From Aeromicrobium sp. IC_218 (GTDB taxonomy: Bacteria > Actinomycetota > Actinomycetes > Propionibacteriales > Nocardioidaceae): a DNA stretch of 64,000 nucleotides. The first letter of the stretch is position 1; the number at the start of each line of letters is the position of its first letter. This document shows positions 10,832 to 20,441 of the stretch, piece by piece. The notes beneath the pieces were generated by a model. The model worked only from the letters and a program-made list of their open reading frames with translations, was not told where the DNA came from and did not search any database. The translations under genes were made by a program, and so were the position numbers. The stretch spans positions 310,001 through 374,000 of the forward strand of contig NZ_SJXM01000002.1 of assembly GCF_004336805.1 (NCBI RefSeq). The letters run 5' to 3'.

Positions 10832-11739
10832 GCGCGGGCTCCTTCGGTGGCCAGCGCGTCGCGCTGGGTGTCGGACGTGAGCTGGAGGAACATCTCCTCG
10901 AGGTTCGCGGACTCGGCGGCCCGCAGCTCGAGCAGGACGACGCCGGCGGCAGCCGCGGCGCGGCCGACCTGCTCGGCCGTCGCGTCGGTGGCCAGGCCGG
11001 CGCCGGAGACGTGCGACTCGATCCCGGCCGAGACGAGCGCGTTGACCAGCGCGGAGGGGTCCAGTGCCCGCACGAAGGTGCCACTGCCCTTCAGCAGCTC
11101 GTCCTTCGTGCCCTGGGCGACGATGCGGCCGTGGCCGATGACGATGATCTCGTCGGCGATGACCTCGATCTCGTGCAGCAGGTGCGAGGACAGCAGCACG
11201 GTGCCGCCCTTCTCGGCGAAGCTGCGCAGGAGGGAGCGCATCCAGTGGATGCCGGCCGGGTCGAGGCCGTTGGCCGGCTCGTCGAGGATGAGGACGGACG
11301 GGTCGCCCAGGAGCGTCTGGGCCAGGCCGAGACGCTGGCGCATGCCGAGCGAGTAGTTCCGGACCCGTCGCTTGGCCTCGCTGGGCGTGAGGCCGACGAG
11401 GGCGAGCATCTCGTCCACGCGGGACTTGGGCAGCCCCATCGTCTTGGCCGCGATGGTGAGCACCTCGCGTCCGGTGCGTCCGCCATGCTGGGCCGAGGCG
11501 TCCAGGAGCACGCCCACCTGGGACGACGGGTTGGGGATGTCGCGGTAGGCGACTCCCCCGATGGTGGCGACGCCCGACGATGCCGGCGTGAGGCCGGTCA
11601 TGATGCGCATCGCCGTGGACTTGCCGGCGCCGTTGGGGCCCAGGAAGCCGGTGACGGTGCCCGGGCGGCAGACGAAGGAGACGTCGTTCAGGGCCTGGTA
11701 CGACCCGTACGTCTTGGAGAGGTGCTCGACCGCGATCAT
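10828..11739 (-). CDS. ABC transporter ATP-binding protein (DrrA-like)
   Basis: A 303-residue ATPase with all nucleotide-binding motifs: Walker [10 protein letters not shown] (about 34-42), signature [13 protein letters not shown], Walker [14 protein letters not shown], and switch His in LLSSHLL. The C-terminal 80 residues form the regulatory tail common in DrrA/CcmA-type exporters. ATG 11739 sits just after an AGGGTGGAGG ribosome-binding site; a GTG at 11748 is possible. The operon partner is the permease that begins at its stop codon. Confidence 0.95.
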   Translation of the reverse strand: MIAVEHLSKTYGSYQALNDVSFVCRPGTVTGFLGPNGAGKSTAMRIMTGLTPASSGVATIGGVAYRDIPNPSSQVGVLLDASAQHGGRTGREVLTIAAKTMGLPKSRVDEMLALVGLTPSEAKRRVRNYSLGMRQRLGLAQTLLGDPSVLILDEPANGLDPAGIHWMRSLLRSFAEKGGTVLLSSHLLHEIEVIADEIIVIGHGRIVAQGTKDELLKGSGTFVRALDPSALVNALVSAGIESHVSGAGLATDATAEQVGRAAAAAGVVLLELRAAESANLEEMFLQLTSDTQRDALATEGARA

Positions 11740-11904
11740 GGCCTCCACCCTGCCCGACCCGGCCCCGCGACCGCCAGCACCGCCACGCGCGCCGGGGCGT
11801 CCGTCCGGTGACCGGTCCGTGACAGCGCGATGGACGAGAGCCAGCCCGACGCCGGCCAGGACGACTGATTACGACGTTACAGAGGCATTTCACGACGGAT
11901 TCCC

Positions 11905-11934
11905 TTGTGGCTGGCCCCGGCGACGCGTGATACT
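11905..11934 (+). promoter_or_regulatory. Promoter of the aminotransferase-lrp operon
   Basis: TTGTGG (11905-11910), an 18-nt spacer and GATACT (11929-11934) precede the ATG at 11942 by 7 nt, so the message is probably leaderless. The region 11864-11900 upstream is less GC-rich than its surroundings (TTACGACGTTACAGAGG) and is a reasonable place for binding by the co-encoded Lrp regulator; no palindrome was defined. Confidence 0.5.
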
Positions 11935-11941
11935 GCGAGTC

Positions 11942-13339
11942 ATGAGCGACCTCGACCTCGACCATCTCCAGCGGGCCGGCAAGGACCACCTCTGGATGCA
12001 CTTCTCGCGCCAGGGGTCGTACGACGCCGCCCACGACATCCCGGTGATCGTCAAGGGCGAGGGCGCCTACGTCTGGGACGCGCAGGGCCGCCGCTACCTC
12101 GACGGGCTCGCGGGACTGTTCGTCGTGCAGGCCGGCCACGGCCGCGAGGAGCTGGCCAAGGCCGCGTACGACCAGGCCAAGGACCTGTCGTTCTTCCCGC
12201 TCTGGACGTTCGCGCACCCGAAGGCGATCGAGCTGGCCGAGCGCGTGGCGTCGTACGCCCCGGGCGACCTCAACCGGGTCTTCTTCACCACCGGCGGCGG
12301 CGAGGCGGTCGAGACCGCCTGGAAGGCGGCCAAGCAGTACTTCAAGCTCAAGGGCAAGCCGCTCAAGCACAAGGTGATCAGCCGCCAGGTCGCCTACCAC
12401 GGCACCCCGCAGGGCGCGCTGTCCATCACCGGCATCCCGGACATGAAGGCGCCGTTCGAGCCGCTCGTGCCCTCGACCGTCCACGTGCCCAACACCAACG
12501 CCTACCGCGCGCCGGCCTATCTGCCGCACGGCGAGGACGGCATGGTCGACCCGGTCGCGTTCGGCCGCTGGGCCGCCGACCAGATCGAGGACGCGATCCT
12601 CGCCCAGGGTCCCGACACCGTCGCGGCGGTGTTCCTCGAGCCCGTGCAGAACGCCGGCGGCTGCTTCCCGCCGCCGCCCGGGTACTTCCAGCGGGTCCGC
12701 GAGATCTGTGACACCTACGACGTGCTGCTGGTCTCCGACGAGGTCATCTGCGCCTTCGGTCGTCTCGGCGAGATGTTCGGCGCGACCCGCTTCGGCTACG
12801 AGCCGGACATGATCACTTGCGCGAAGGGCCTCACCTCGGGCTACTCCCCGCTCGGCGCGATGATCGCCTCCGAGAAGGTCATGGAGCCGTTCCTGGAGGG
12901 CAACAACAGCTTCCTGCACGGCTACACCTTCGGCGGCCACCCGGTCTCGTGCGCCGTGGCGATGGCCAACCTGGACATCTTCGAGCGCGAGAAGCTCAAC
13001 GAGCGCGTCCGTGAGAACGAGCCGGCCTTCCTGGGCACGCTGCAGAAGCTGCTGGACCTGCCGATCGTCGGCGAGGTCCGTGGCGCCGGCTACTTCTACG
13101 GCATCGAGCTGGTCAAGGACCAGGCCACCCGCGAGACGTTCGACGAGGACGAGTCCGAGCGCCTGCTGCGCGGCTTCCTGTCCAAGGCGCTGTACGACGC
13201 CGGCCTGTACTGCCGGGCCGACGACCGGGGCGACCCGGTCATCCAGCTCGCTCCCCCGCTGATCTGCGACCAGTCGCACTTCGACGAGATCGAGCAGATC
13301 CTGCGCAGCGTCCTGACCGAGGCCGGAACGCTGCTGTGA
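11942..13339 (+). CDS. Class III (omega) aminotransferase, PLP-dependent
   Basis: A 465-residue fold-type I aminotransferase. Landmarks are the PLP-phosphate turn FFTTGGGEAVE, the pyridine-N Asp in LLVSDEVICAFGRLG, and the PLP lysine in TCAKGLTSGYSPLGA. It closely resembles the actinobacterial ornithine/putrescine/GABA-type omega-aminotransferases that are encoded with an Lrp/AsnC regulator, as here. Amino donor cannot be decided from sequence. Its TGA overlaps the GTG of the regulator gene. The gene lies divergently from the ABC exporter and is flanked by core genes, so it is a module inserted between dxr and rlmN relative to M. tuberculosis. Confidence 0.93.
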   Translation: MSDLDLDHLQRAGKDHLWMHFSRQGSYDAAHDIPVIVKGEGAYVWDAQGRRYLDGLAGLFVVQAGHGREELAKAAYDQAKDLSFFPLWTFAHPKAIELAERVASYAPGDLNRVFFTTGGGEAVETAWKAAKQYFKLKGKPLKHKVISRQVAYHGTPQGALSITGIPDMKAPFEPLVPSTVHVPNTNAYRAPAYLPHGEDGMVDPVAFGRWAADQIEDAILAQGPDTVAAVFLEPVQNAGGCFPPPPGYFQRVREICDTYDVLLVSDEVICAFGRLGEMFGATRFGYEPDMITCAKGLTSGYSPLGAMIASEKVMEPFLEGNNSFLHGYTFGGHPVSCAVAMANLDIFEREKLNERVRENEPAFLGTLQKLLDLPIVGEVRGAGYFYGIELVKDQATRETFDEDESERLLRGFLSKALYDAGLYCRADDRGDPVIQLAPPLICDQSHFDEIEQILRSVLTEAGTLL

Positions 13340-13788
13340 CCTCGCCCCTGGACGAGGTGTCGAAGGCGATCATCGCCAAGCTCCAGGTCGACGGACGTCG
13401 TTCGTACGCGGCGATCGCCAAGGAGGTCGGGCTCTCGGAGGCCGCCGTGCGCCAGCGCGTGCAGCGGCTCACCGAGTCCGGCGTCATGCAGATCGTGGCC
13501 GTCACGGACCCGCTGCAGCTCGGCTTCGCCAAGCAGGCGATGGTCGGCGTGAAGGTCGCCTCGCACATCACCGAGGTGGCCCAGCGGATCGCCGAGATCC
13601 CCGAGATCGACTACGTCGTGGTCACCACGGGACGCTTCGACATCCTGGCCGAGGTCGTCTGCGAGAGCGACGACGCGCTGCTCGAGCTGGTCGGCGACAC
13701 CATCGCGGCGATGGAGAAGGTCACCTCGACCGAGACGTTCGTCTACCTCAAGCTGGCCAAGCAGACGTACTCCTGGGGCGTGCGCTGA
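13336..13788 (+). CDS. Lrp/AsnC family transcriptional regulator
   Basis: A 150-residue regulator with the N-terminal AsnC helix-turn-helix (SKAIIAKLQVDGRRSYAAIA, about 9-28, and SEAAVRQRVQRL) and the C-terminal RAM/ACT-like ligand-binding domain (AMVGVKVASHITEVAQRIAE and VVTTGRFDILAEVVC). The GTG start overlaps the aminotransferase stop (GTGA), strongly suggesting it controls that gene and senses an amino acid or amine related to its substrate. The next gene is convergent, ending 7 nt away. Confidence 0.95.
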   Translation: MTSPLDEVSKAIIAKLQVDGRRSYAAIAKEVGLSEAAVRQRVQRLTESGVMQIVAVTDPLQLGFAKQAMVGVKVASHITEVAQRIAEIPEIDYVVVTTGRFDILAEVVCESDDALLELVGDTIAAMEKVTSTETFVYLKLAKQTYSWGVR

Positions 13789-13794
13789 CGGGTC

Positions 13795-14355
13795 TCAGCC
13801 GAGCTCACGGACGAGCTCGCGGTGGGGCACCCCGGCGAGCTCGACGAGGCCGGGGACGGCCGTGTAGCCGGCGCGCAGGTACGCCCGGCGGGCCCGCTCG
13901 TTCTGCTCGTGGACGTGCAGGTGCACCCGGCGGACGCCCTGGTCCGCGAGCCAGGCCTCGACGGCCCTGAGCAGCTGCTCCAGCACGCCGCGGCCGCGGT
14001 GGGACGGGCGCACGTAGACGGCGACCACGGCCGCGCGCAGGTCCGGGGTGCGCCGCCCCCGGTAGTCGGGCTCCCCCGGCCGGGTGAGGAGCCCGGTGAC
14101 GGTTCCGGCGAGCCGGTCGTGCTCGTCGACGGCGACGACCTGGACGACGTCGTCGGACGTCGCGGCCGACCCCGTGCGCTCGCGCCAGAAGTCGTCGGGG
14201 CGCGCCAGCGCCTGGTCGAGCGTCTCGACGAACGCCAGGTGGGCCACGGGGTCCCCGAGCGCCTCGAGCCGCAGGTCACGCAGCCGGCTCCACTCGTGCT
14301 CGCGGACCCGGCGCACGGTGACGCCGGACGCCGCGACCGGCCCGTCGACGCTCAC
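13795..14355 (-). CDS. GNAT family N-acetyltransferase
   Basis: A 186-residue GNAT protein. The acetyl-CoA binding loop is VRPSHRGRGVLEQLL (consensus RGxGxG/A) and motif B is HLHVHEQNERARRAYLRAGY, the usual N-x-x-A-x-x-x-Y pattern. N-terminal VTVRRVREHEWSRLRDLRLEAL is typical. GTG 14355 overlaps the stop of the upstream gene by 4 nt. It is the last gene of a three-gene operon with the acyl-ligase-like fragment and the enoyl-CoA hydratase. Substrate unknown. Confidence 0.92.
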   Translation of the reverse strand: MSVDGPVAASGVTVRRVREHEWSRLRDLRLEALGDPVAHLAFVETLDQALARPDDFWRERTGSAATSDDVVQVVAVDEHDRLAGTVTGLLTRPGEPDYRGRRTPDLRAAVVAVYVRPSHRGRGVLEQLLRAVEAWLADQGVRRVHLHVHEQNERARRAYLRAGYTAVPGLVELAGVPHRELVRELG

Positions 14356-14807
14356 AGGGTGACGGTGCCGCCGCCGAGCAACGGGTCGAGCAGGTGTCCG
14401 AAGCGCGCCCGCATCCGGTCGGAGTACCCCTCCGGGTCGCGCTCGGCGGCCCCGGCGGGATTGCCGGCGCCCGCCTTGAGCACCGTGTCCCACTCGTACT
14501 CGTCGGTGCCGAGGTGGACGCGGAGCGGGTCGGCGCCGCCGAGCCGTGGATCGCCACCCTCGGCGACCTCCAGGTGCAGCCGGACGACCGCGAGCACCGC
14601 CACGACCTGGTCGAGGCCGGGCTCGACGCGCAGGTCGACGGACGTGCCCGGCTCGACGCCGAGCAGGCGCAGTCCGCCGCCGAGCGCGGCCGACAGCTCC
14701 AGCAGACGGGCGTACGTGACCGGGCGCGCGGCACCGGCGACGGCGAGGTCGTCGGCCCGGCCGCCGATCACGTGCCGGTCGAGCGCCTCGAACGCGAGCG
14801 AGCTCAT
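14352..14807 (-). CDS. AMP-binding (acyl-CoA ligase) N-terminal-like domain, stand-alone
   Basis: A 151-residue protein. Residues about 8-85 look like the start of an acyl-CoA synthetase (PVTYARLLELSAALGGGLRLLGV followed by VVAVLAVVRL), but the AMP-forming P-loop (S/T-G-T-T-G-x-P-K) and all later adenylation motifs are absent. The C-terminal half (DPLRVHLGTDEYEWDTVLKAG) resembles nothing I recognise. ATG 14807 and TGA 14352 overlap the neighbours on both sides, so it is translated with the hydratase and GNAT and is not obviously decaying. It may be a non-catalytic relative that binds CoA or a partner protein. Confidence 0.75.
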   Translation of the reverse strand: MSSLAFEALDRHVIGGRADDLAVAGAARPVTYARLLELSAALGGGLRLLGVEPGTSVDLRVEPGLDQVVAVLAVVRLHLEVAEGGDPRLGGADPLRVHLGTDEYEWDTVLKAGAGNPAGAAERDPEGYSDRMRARFGHLLDPLLGGGTVTL

Positions 14808-15523
14808 CGTCCCTCGAAGACCGGCTGGCGCTTCTCGGCCCGGGCGCGCGAGGCCTCCTGGACGTCGTCGCTGCGCCACACGCTCGCGAACGCGGCCTCG
14901 ACCGCCGGATCGTCGTCGTCGGAGCCGTTGAGGACGAGCTTGTTGTAGGCCAGCGTCATCGGCGCCATGGCCGCGATCTCCTGGGCCCAGGCGAGCGCGT
15001 CCTCGAGCGTCCCGGTGCGGTCGGCCAGCCCGCAGGCCAGGGCCTCGTCGCGCTCGATCGTCGCGGCGGCGAGCATCATGCGCCGGGCCCGGCCGGTGCC
15101 GGCCAGCTTCTCCAGCGTGCGGATGGTCCACGCGTCGACGGCCATGCCGTTCAGCGCGGTGGGCACCGCGAACCGCGCCCGCTCGTCGACCACGCGCAGG
15201 TCGCAGGCCAGGGCCAGCTGGGTGCCGGCACCGATCGCCGGGCCGTTCACGGCCGCCACGACCGGCACGTTCACCGCGGCGAGGTGGTGCAGCATCCCGT
15301 AGAGCGCGTGCAGGAACTCGTCGCCGTGGACGCCGTCGAGATCGGCCCCCGCGCAGAACGCCGAGCCCTCGCCGGTCAGCACCAGCACGCGCGCGCCGGC
15401 CTCGACCTGCTCGTCGACGGCCACGTAGAGCTGACGGCACAGGTCGAGGTCCAGCGCGTTGCGCTTCTCGGGACGCTGCAGCGTCAGGACGGCCACGGGT
15501 CCCTCACGGGTCACGGCGAGCAA
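14804..15523 (-). CDS. Enoyl-CoA hydratase/isomerase family protein
   Basis: A 239-residue crotonase-fold enzyme. The oxyanion-hole motifs are GEGSAFCAGADL (about 52-63) and NGPAIGAGTQLALACDLRV; the usual second catalytic Glu region reads TALNGMAVDAWT, so the classical hydratase glutamates are not clearly conserved and the exact reaction (hydratase, isomerase, other) is open. TTG 15523 was chosen because AAGGAG is 5 nt upstream; the GTG 15553 start has no ribosome-binding site. The gene heads an operon with the acyl-ligase-like fragment and GNAT. Confidence 0.88.
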   Translation of the reverse strand: MLAVTREGPVAVLTLQRPEKRNALDLDLCRQLYVAVDEQVEAGARVLVLTGEGSAFCAGADLDGVHGDEFLHALYGMLHHLAAVNVPVVAAVNGPAIGAGTQLALACDLRVVDERARFAVPTALNGMAVDAWTIRTLEKLAGTGRARRMMLAAATIERDEALACGLADRTGTLEDALAWAQEIAAMAPMTLAYNKLVLNGSDDDDPAVEAAFASVWRSDDVQEASRARAEKRQPVFEGR

Positions 15524-15613
15524 CGGATCTCCTTCTGCCAGGGGTGTGGGCACACCGTACCCAGACCGACCGACGTCACCGTGTGCGGTCCGCCACTCCC
15601 CCGGCGGGCCCGG

Positions 15614-16741
15614 TCAGACCTCGGAGGCCGCCAGCTGGCCGCAGGCGGCGTCGATCTCGTCGCCTCGGGTGTCTCGGATGGTCGTGCTGATGCCGTGGCG
15701 CTCGAGCCGGCGCACGAACTCGTCCATGTCCTCGTCGCGCGAGCGCGTGAACTGGGAGTCGGGGATCTCGTTGAGCGGAATCAGGTTGACGTGCACCCAG
15801 TTCCAGTCGCCGCGCTTCTGCAGCACCTCGGCGAGCAGGTCGGCGCGCCAGGCCTGGTCGTTGATGTCGCGCATCATCGCGTACTCGATCGAGACGCGGC
15901 GCTTCGTGGTGCGCGCGTACTCCCACGCGGCGTCGACGACCTCGTCGACCTTGAACCGGGTGTTGATCGGCACGAGCGTGTCGCGCAGCTCGTCGTCCGG
16001 CGCGTGCAGCGACACCGCGAGCGTCACCGGGATGCCCTCGGTGGCCAGCTGCTTGATGCGCGGCACCAGGCCGACGGTGCTGACCGTGATGTTGCGGGCG
16101 CTCATGCCCAGGCCGTCGGGCGCGGGCGTCACCATGCGGCGCACGGCGCCGATGACCGCGTTGTAGTTGGCCATCGGCTCGCCCATGCCCATGAACACGA
16201 TGTTCGACAGGCGGCCGGGGCCGCCGGCGACGAGGCCGTCACGCATCGCGCGGGCGCCGTCGACGACCTGGTCGATGATCTCCGCCGTGCTCATGTTGCG
16301 CTGCAGACCGCCCTGACCGGTGGCGCAGAACGGGCAGGCCATGCCGCAGCCGGCCTGGCTGGAGACGCACAGGGTGGCGCGGTCGGAGTAGCGCATCAGC
16401 ACCGACTCGACGAGCGCGTTGTCGAACAGGCGCCACAGCGTCTTGCGGGTCGTGCCCTTGTCGGCCTCCATGACGCGTACCGGCGTCAGCAGGGTCGGCA
16501 GCATGCCCTCGGCCAGCTCGGCGCGGATCGCGGCCGGCAGGTCACTCATGGCCTCGGGGTCGCGCTCGAGCCGCGCGAAGTAGTGGTTCGCGACCTGCTT
16601 GAGCCGGAAGGCGGGGAGCCCGAGCTTCTCGGCGGCGTCCTTGCGCTCCTCGGGCGCGAGGTCGGCGAGGTGGCGCGGCGGCTTGGCGCGGCCGCGCGGC
16701 TGCTCGAGGACGAGCGGGAGCGTCCGGGGCGTGTCGTTCAC
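15614..16741 (-). CDS. rlmN: 23S rRNA/tRNA adenine-C2 methyltransferase RlmN
   Basis: Radical-SAM dual-specificity RNA methyltransferase that methylates A2503 of 23S rRNA and A37 of some tRNAs. The 375-residue protein carries the CxxxCxxC cluster motif ([14 protein letters not shown]), the [21 protein letters not shown] region, and the C-terminal catalytic Cys in [13 protein letters not shown] sequence ([12 protein letters not shown]). GTG 16741 with GGGAG about 9 nt upstream is preferred over an upstream ATG that would add 24 unconserved residues. Core gene, next to cdsA as in other actinobacteria. Confidence 0.96.
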   Translation of the reverse strand: MNDTPRTLPLVLEQPRGRAKPPRHLADLAPEERKDAAEKLGLPAFRLKQVANHYFARLERDPEAMSDLPAAIRAELAEGMLPTLLTPVRVMEADKGTTRKTLWRLFDNALVESVLMRYSDRATLCVSSQAGCGMACPFCATGQGGLQRNMSTAEIIDQVVDGARAMRDGLVAGGPGRLSNIVFMGMGEPMANYNAVIGAVRRMVTPAPDGLGMSARNITVSTVGLVPRIKQLATEGIPVTLAVSLHAPDDELRDTLVPINTRFKVDEVVDAAWEYARTTKRRVSIEYAMMRDINDQAWRADLLAEVLQKRGDWNWVHVNLIPLNEIPDSQFTRSRDEDMDEFVRRLERHGISTTIRDTRGDEIDAACGQLAASEV

Positions 16742-16781
16742 CGAACCAGTCTCCCACCCGGGGCAAGGATCGACCGAATCG

Positions 16782-17231
16782 TCAGCCGCGACGGGCCGGA
16801 GGCTTCTCCCCACGCACGCGGAAGCGGCGGTAGCTGTAGACGATCAGGGCCCACGAGATGACGCCCGAGACGGCCAGCGAGAAACCGGTCCAGAACCCGC
16901 CGACGAGCCACCACGAGTCGCGCAGCGGCCACCAGCCGGGAGCGTCCGGGTCGACCATCCACAGCACGCCGAGGGCGACGAGCGCGGCGCCGCCGGCGAC
17001 CGACATGGCGATGCGCGGGGCCGTGCTGACGCCCTCGTACGCGGCACGCAGCGCGGCACGCTCGACCGGGTCGAGCCGGCGCTCGGCCCACTCGTACTGC
17101 TGGGAGAGCACGACCAAGCCGGCGAACAGGCACAGCAGGCCGGGGCCGGGCAGGACGAGCGCGGCCAGGCCGACCAGCACGAGCAGCCAGCCGAGCACCT
17201 CGAGCGCGACGCGCTTCACCTGCTTGGTCAC
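16782..17231 (-). CDS. PGPGW family transmembrane protein
   Basis: A 149-residue integral membrane protein of the PGPGW-motif family. The first helix ends in the family hallmark, here [17 protein letters not shown] (about 26-42), followed by the conserved EWAERRL, and two further hydrophobic segments (about 74-92 and 108-132). It ends with a basic tail ([16 protein letters not shown]). Function unknown. GTG 17231 starts 1 nt after the cdsA stop, so it is co-transcribed with the pyrH-frr-cdsA cluster. Confidence 0.88.
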   Translation of the reverse strand: MTKQVKRVALEVLGWLLVLVGLAALVLPGPGLLCLFAGLVVLSQQYEWAERRLDPVERAALRAAYEGVSTAPRIAMSVAGGAALVALGVLWMVDPDAPGWWPLRDSWWLVGGFWTGFSLAVSGVISWALIVYSYRRFRVRGEKPPARRG

Positions 17232-17232
17232 G

Positions 17233-18114
17233 TCAGGCCACCGGGACCAGGTAGTGCAGGACGAGCCAGGCCATCGGCGCGACCACGATGAGCGAGTCGA
17301 GCCGGTCCATGAGGCCGCCGTGGCCGGGGAGCAGGTCGCTCATGTCCTTGATGCCGAGGTCGCGCTTGATGAGCGACTCCGACAGGTCGCCGAGCGTCGC
17401 GGCGAGCACGCCCACGACGCCGAGCAGCGCACCGGCCCACCAGTCGCCCTCCAGGCCCAGCGTCACGACGAGCACGCCGACGAGGACGCCCGCCGTCATC
17501 GAGCCGGCGAAGCCCTCCCAGGACTTCTTCGGGCTGATCGACGGGGCCATCGGGTGCTTGCCGGCCAGGACGCCCGCGGCGTAGCCGCCGGTGTCGGACG
17601 CGATGGTCACCGCGATGAACGCGATGATGCGCCACGGTCCGTCGTCCTCGGCCAGCATGAGCAGCACGAACACGCCCATGAGCCAGACGTACGACAGGCA
17701 GAGCAGGCCGGCGGACGTGTCGCGGACGAAGCCGTCGGCCCCCTCGGCCATGCGCCACACGAACGTGCCGATGACGGTGAGCGCCATGGCGATGGCCGCC
17801 ACGTCGACGCCCTCGGCGTAGGCGCCGACGTTCATCGCGATGCCGCCGACGACGATCGGCACCAGCGGCACGCGGATGCCCGCGGTGCCCAGCGCCTTGG
17901 ACAGCTCCGTCACGCCGACGGTCAACGCCACGACGACGACGCCGACGAACGCGGCCTTCCAGAAGACGAGCGAGCAGACGACGAGCGCGACGAGGGTGAC
18001 ACCGACCGCGATGGCCGCGGGCAGGTTGCGCCCGGCGCGGCTCTGCTTGAGCGCCTCCGCCGGCTCGGCCGGCTCGGGCTCGGTCGGGTCGACCGGGGTC
18101 GGCTCAGACCTCAA
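17233..18114 (-). CDS. cdsA: Phosphatidate cytidylyltransferase CdsA
   Basis: Makes CDP-diacylglycerol from phosphatidic acid and CTP for phospholipid synthesis. The 293-residue protein has a Pro/Glu-rich cytoplasmic N-terminus, about eight transmembrane segments and the CdsA signature S-x-x-K-R-x(4)-K-D near the C-terminus (SLIKRDLGIKDMSDLLPGHGG, split by known residues, about 250-270) plus HPMAPSISPKKSWEG. The only suitable start is TTG 18114, which overlaps the frr end by 11 nt and has GGAG 4 nt upstream. Operon frr-cdsA-PGPGW. Confidence 0.94.
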   Translation of the reverse strand: MRSEPTPVDPTEPEPAEPAEALKQSRAGRNLPAAIAVGVTLVALVVCSLVFWKAAFVGVVVVALTVGVTELSKALGTAGIRVPLVPIVVGGIAMNVGAYAEGVDVAAIAMALTVIGTFVWRMAEGADGFVRDTSAGLLCLSYVWLMGVFVLLMLAEDDGPWRIIAFIAVTIASDTGGYAAGVLAGKHPMAPSISPKKSWEGFAGSMTAGVLVGVLVVTLGLEGDWWAGALLGVVGVLAATLGDLSESLIKRDLGIKDMSDLLPGHGGLMDRLDSLIVVAPMAWLVLHYLVPVA

Positions 18115-18661
18115 GGAGCTCCGCTTCCTTCTTCTTGAGCATGTCGTCGATCGTGTCGACGTACTTCTTGGTCAGCGCGTCGAGCTTCTTCTCCGCGCCG
18201 GTGTTGTCGTCCTTGCTGATCTCGGAGTCCTTCTCGGCCTTGTCGAAGGCCTGCTTGCCCGCACGGCGCAGGTTGCGGACCGCGACGCGGCCCTCCTCGG
18301 CCTTGGACTTGGCGAGCTTGATGTACTCCTTGCGACGCTCCTCGGTGAGCTCGGGCAGCGAGACCCGGATGACCTTGCCGTCGTCGGTGGGGTTCACGCC
18401 GAGGTCGGAGTCGCGGATGGCCTTCTCGATGGCGTTCTTCGCGCCCGCGTCGTACGGGTTGATGATGACGACGCGCGGCTCGGGGACCGTGAAGCTGGCC
18501 AGCTGCTGCAGCGGCGTCGGCGTGCCGTAGTAGTCGGCGGTGATCTGCGAGAACATCGCCGGGTGCGCGCGACCGGTGCGGATCGCGGCGAACTCCTCGC
18601 GGGAGTGCTCGACGGCCTTGGCCATCTTCGCCTCGGTCTCGTTCAGCGTCTCGTTGATCAC
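18104..18661 (-). CDS. frr: Ribosome recycling factor
   Basis: Splits post-termination ribosomes together with EF-G. The protein is 185 residues, the same length as E. coli RRF, with the hinge and tip regions EFAAIRTGRAHPAMF, YYGTPTPLQQLA and RVSLPELTEERRKEY. GTG 18661 (VINETLNE) was chosen because a perfect AAGGAG lies 6 nt upstream; a GTG five codons earlier (18676) would place that AAGGAG inside the coding region. Part of rpsB-tsf-pyrH-frr-cdsA order. Confidence 0.97.
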   Translation of the reverse strand: MINETLNETEAKMAKAVEHSREEFAAIRTGRAHPAMFSQITADYYGTPTPLQQLASFTVPEPRVVIINPYDAGAKNAIEKAIRDSDLGVNPTDDGKVIRVSLPELTEERRKEYIKLAKSKAEEGRVAVRNLRRAGKQAFDKAEKDSEISKDDNTGAEKKLDALTKKYVDTIDDMLKKKEAELLEV

Positions 18662-18701
18662 GTCATGCTCCTTCACGGGCCGCTCGGCGGCGCCTCTCGG
18701 G

Positions 18702-18722
18702 GGCCGACGCGGGGCGTCGGCC
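18702..18722. terminator. Hairpin between pyrH and frr
   Basis: Perfect 9-bp arms (GGCCGACGC / GCGTCGGCC) around a 3-nt loop in the 83-nt gap between the two genes. No T-run follows. Possible partial terminator or processing site adjusting frr expression relative to pyrH. Confidence 0.4.
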
Positions 18723-18744
18723 GGTGGTGCGTGGCTGCGTCCGC

Positions 18745-19491
18745 TCAGGACGAGTGGACGAGCGTACCGATCTTCTCACCGCGCAGGCCACGGGCGATGT
18801 TGCCCTCGCCCTCCATGCCGAAGACGACCATCGGCAGGTGGTTCTCCATGCACAGCGCGAACGCGGCCGCGTCGACGACCTTGAGGTTGAGCCGCAGCGC
18901 GTCCTCGAAGGTCACCGAGTCGTACTTGACCGCGGTGGGGTCCTTGCGCGGGTCGGCGGTGTAGACGCCGTCGACCCCGCTCTTGCTCATGAGCACCGCG
19001 TCGGCCTTGATCTCCAGCGCGCGCTGGGCCGAGACGGTGTCGGTGGAGAAGTACGGCATGCCGGCGCCGGCGCCGAAGATGACGACGCGGCCCTTCTCCA
19101 GGTGCCGCACGGCGCGGCGCGGGATGTACGGCTCGGCGACCTGGCCCATGGTGATGGCGGTCTGCACGCGCGTCTCGACGCCCTGCTTCTCGATGAAGTC
19201 CTGCAGCGCGAGCGCGTTCATGACGGTGCCCAGCATGCCGATGTAGTCGGCCCGCGAACGCTCCATGCCACGCTGGCTCAGCTCGGCGCCCCGGAAGAAG
19301 TTGCCGCCGCCGACGACGATCGCGACCTGGACGCCCTCGCGGGCGGCGTCGGCGATCTGCCGGGCGATGGCGTTGACGACGTCGGGGTCGAGCCCCAGAC
19401 GTCCGCCGCCGAAGACCTCGCCGGAGAGCTTGAGCAGCACCCGACGGAACGGAGGGGCCGCAGGGTCGGCCTCGTTGAAGCTGTCGACCAC
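18745..19491 (-). CDS. pyrH: Uridylate kinase
   Basis: Phosphorylates UMP to UDP in pyrimidine nucleotide synthesis; a bacterial amino-acid-kinase-fold enzyme regulated by GTP and UTP. The 248-residue protein shows [14 protein letters not shown] (about 16-29), the glycine loop [11 protein letters not shown] and the UMP/ATP region [15 protein letters not shown] and [18 protein letters not shown] 19491 has a GAGAGGGG ribosome-binding site, and TACGAT further upstream may be a promoter separating it from tsf. Core gene. Confidence 0.97.
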   Translation of the reverse strand: MVDSFNEADPAAPPFRRVLLKLSGEVFGGGRLGLDPDVVNAIARQIADAAREGVQVAIVVGGGNFFRGAELSQRGMERSRADYIGMLGTVMNALALQDFIEKQGVETRVQTAITMGQVAEPYIPRRAVRHLEKGRVVIFGAGAGMPYFSTDTVSAQRALEIKADAVLMSKSGVDGVYTADPRKDPTAVKYDSVTFEDALRLNLKVVDAAAFALCMENHLPMVVFGMEGEGNIARGLRGEKIGTLVHSS

Positions 19492-19532
19492 TGCGGCCCC
19501 TCTCGTCTCGTCGTGCTGTCGATCGTAGGTGA

Positions 19533-20348
19533 TCAGGCGCCGATCTCGATGTGCGCGAAGCCGGTGACCTTCACGCCGGCCTCGTCGAGCACGCCCTTGA
19601 CCGTCTTCTTGTTGTCGGTGACCGACGGCTGGTCCAGGAGAGCGACCTCCTTGAAGAAGCCGTTGACGCGACCCTCGACGATCTTGGGCAGCGCCTGCTC
19701 CGGCTTGCCCTCCTCGCGGGCGATGGCCTCGGCGATCTCGCGCTCCTTGGCGACGGTCTCGGCCGGGACGTCCTCGCGCGACAGGAAGCGCGGCCGCATC
19801 GCGGCGATCTGCATCGCGGCGCCGCGGGCGGCGGCCTCGTCCGGGCCCTCGTACGAGACGAGGACGCCGACGGCGGGCGGCAGGTCGCTGGCGCGACGGT
19901 GCAGGTACACGGCGACGTCGCCGTCGAGGTAGGCCACGCGGCCGAGCTCGATCTTCTCGCCGATGACCGAGGCCAGCTGGCTCACGGTGTCGGCGACGGT
20001 GCGGCCGTCCTCCAGCGTCACCGCGGCGAGCGCGGCGGCGTCGGCGGTCTTGTTCTCGTTGGCGGCGGCGGCGAGCTGCTCGGCCAGGGCGATGAACTGG
20101 TCGTTCTTGGCGACGAAGTCGGTCTCGGCGTTCAGCTCGACCAGGGCGTTGCCGTTGCTGGCGACGAGGCCGGCGGTGGCCTCGCGCTCGGCGCCACGCT
20201 TGGCGGCCTTGGCGGCACCCGAGATGCGCAGGATCTCGACGGCCTTGTCGAAGTCGCCGTCGGCCTCGGTGAGGGCCTTCTTGGCGTCCATCATGCCCGC
20301 GCCGGTGGCGTCGCGGAGCTTCTTCACGTCTGCGGCGGTGATTGCCAT
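19533..20348 (-). CDS. tsf: Translation elongation factor Ts
   Basis: Nucleotide exchange factor for EF-Tu. The 271-residue protein has the N-terminal UBA-like domain ([26 protein letters not shown], split over 1-26) and the core with the [10 protein letters not shown] motif (about 82-91) that contacts EF-Tu. Start ATG 20348 has AAGGA 6 nt upstream. Downstream of rpsB with a 93-nt gap, as in most bacteria. Confidence 0.97.
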   Translation of the reverse strand: MAITAADVKKLRDATGAGMMDAKKALTEADGDFDKAVEILRISGAAKAAKRGAEREATAGLVASNGNALVELNAETDFVAKNDQFIALAEQLAAAANENKTADAAALAAVTLEDGRTVADTVSQLASVIGEKIELGRVAYLDGDVAVYLHRRASDLPPAVGVLVSYEGPDEAAARGAAMQIAAMRPRFLSREDVPAETVAKEREIAEAIAREEGKPEQALPKIVEGRVNGFFKEVALLDQPSVTDNKKTVKGVLDEAGVKVTGFAHIEIGA

Positions 20349-20441
20349 GGGATGTCCTTTACGTCGTGGTGGCGGCCGCCGAGCATCGCTGCTCGGCGAC
20401 CGCCGTCCGCGGTGGTCGGGTGGTCGGCCGGAGCCGACCGA

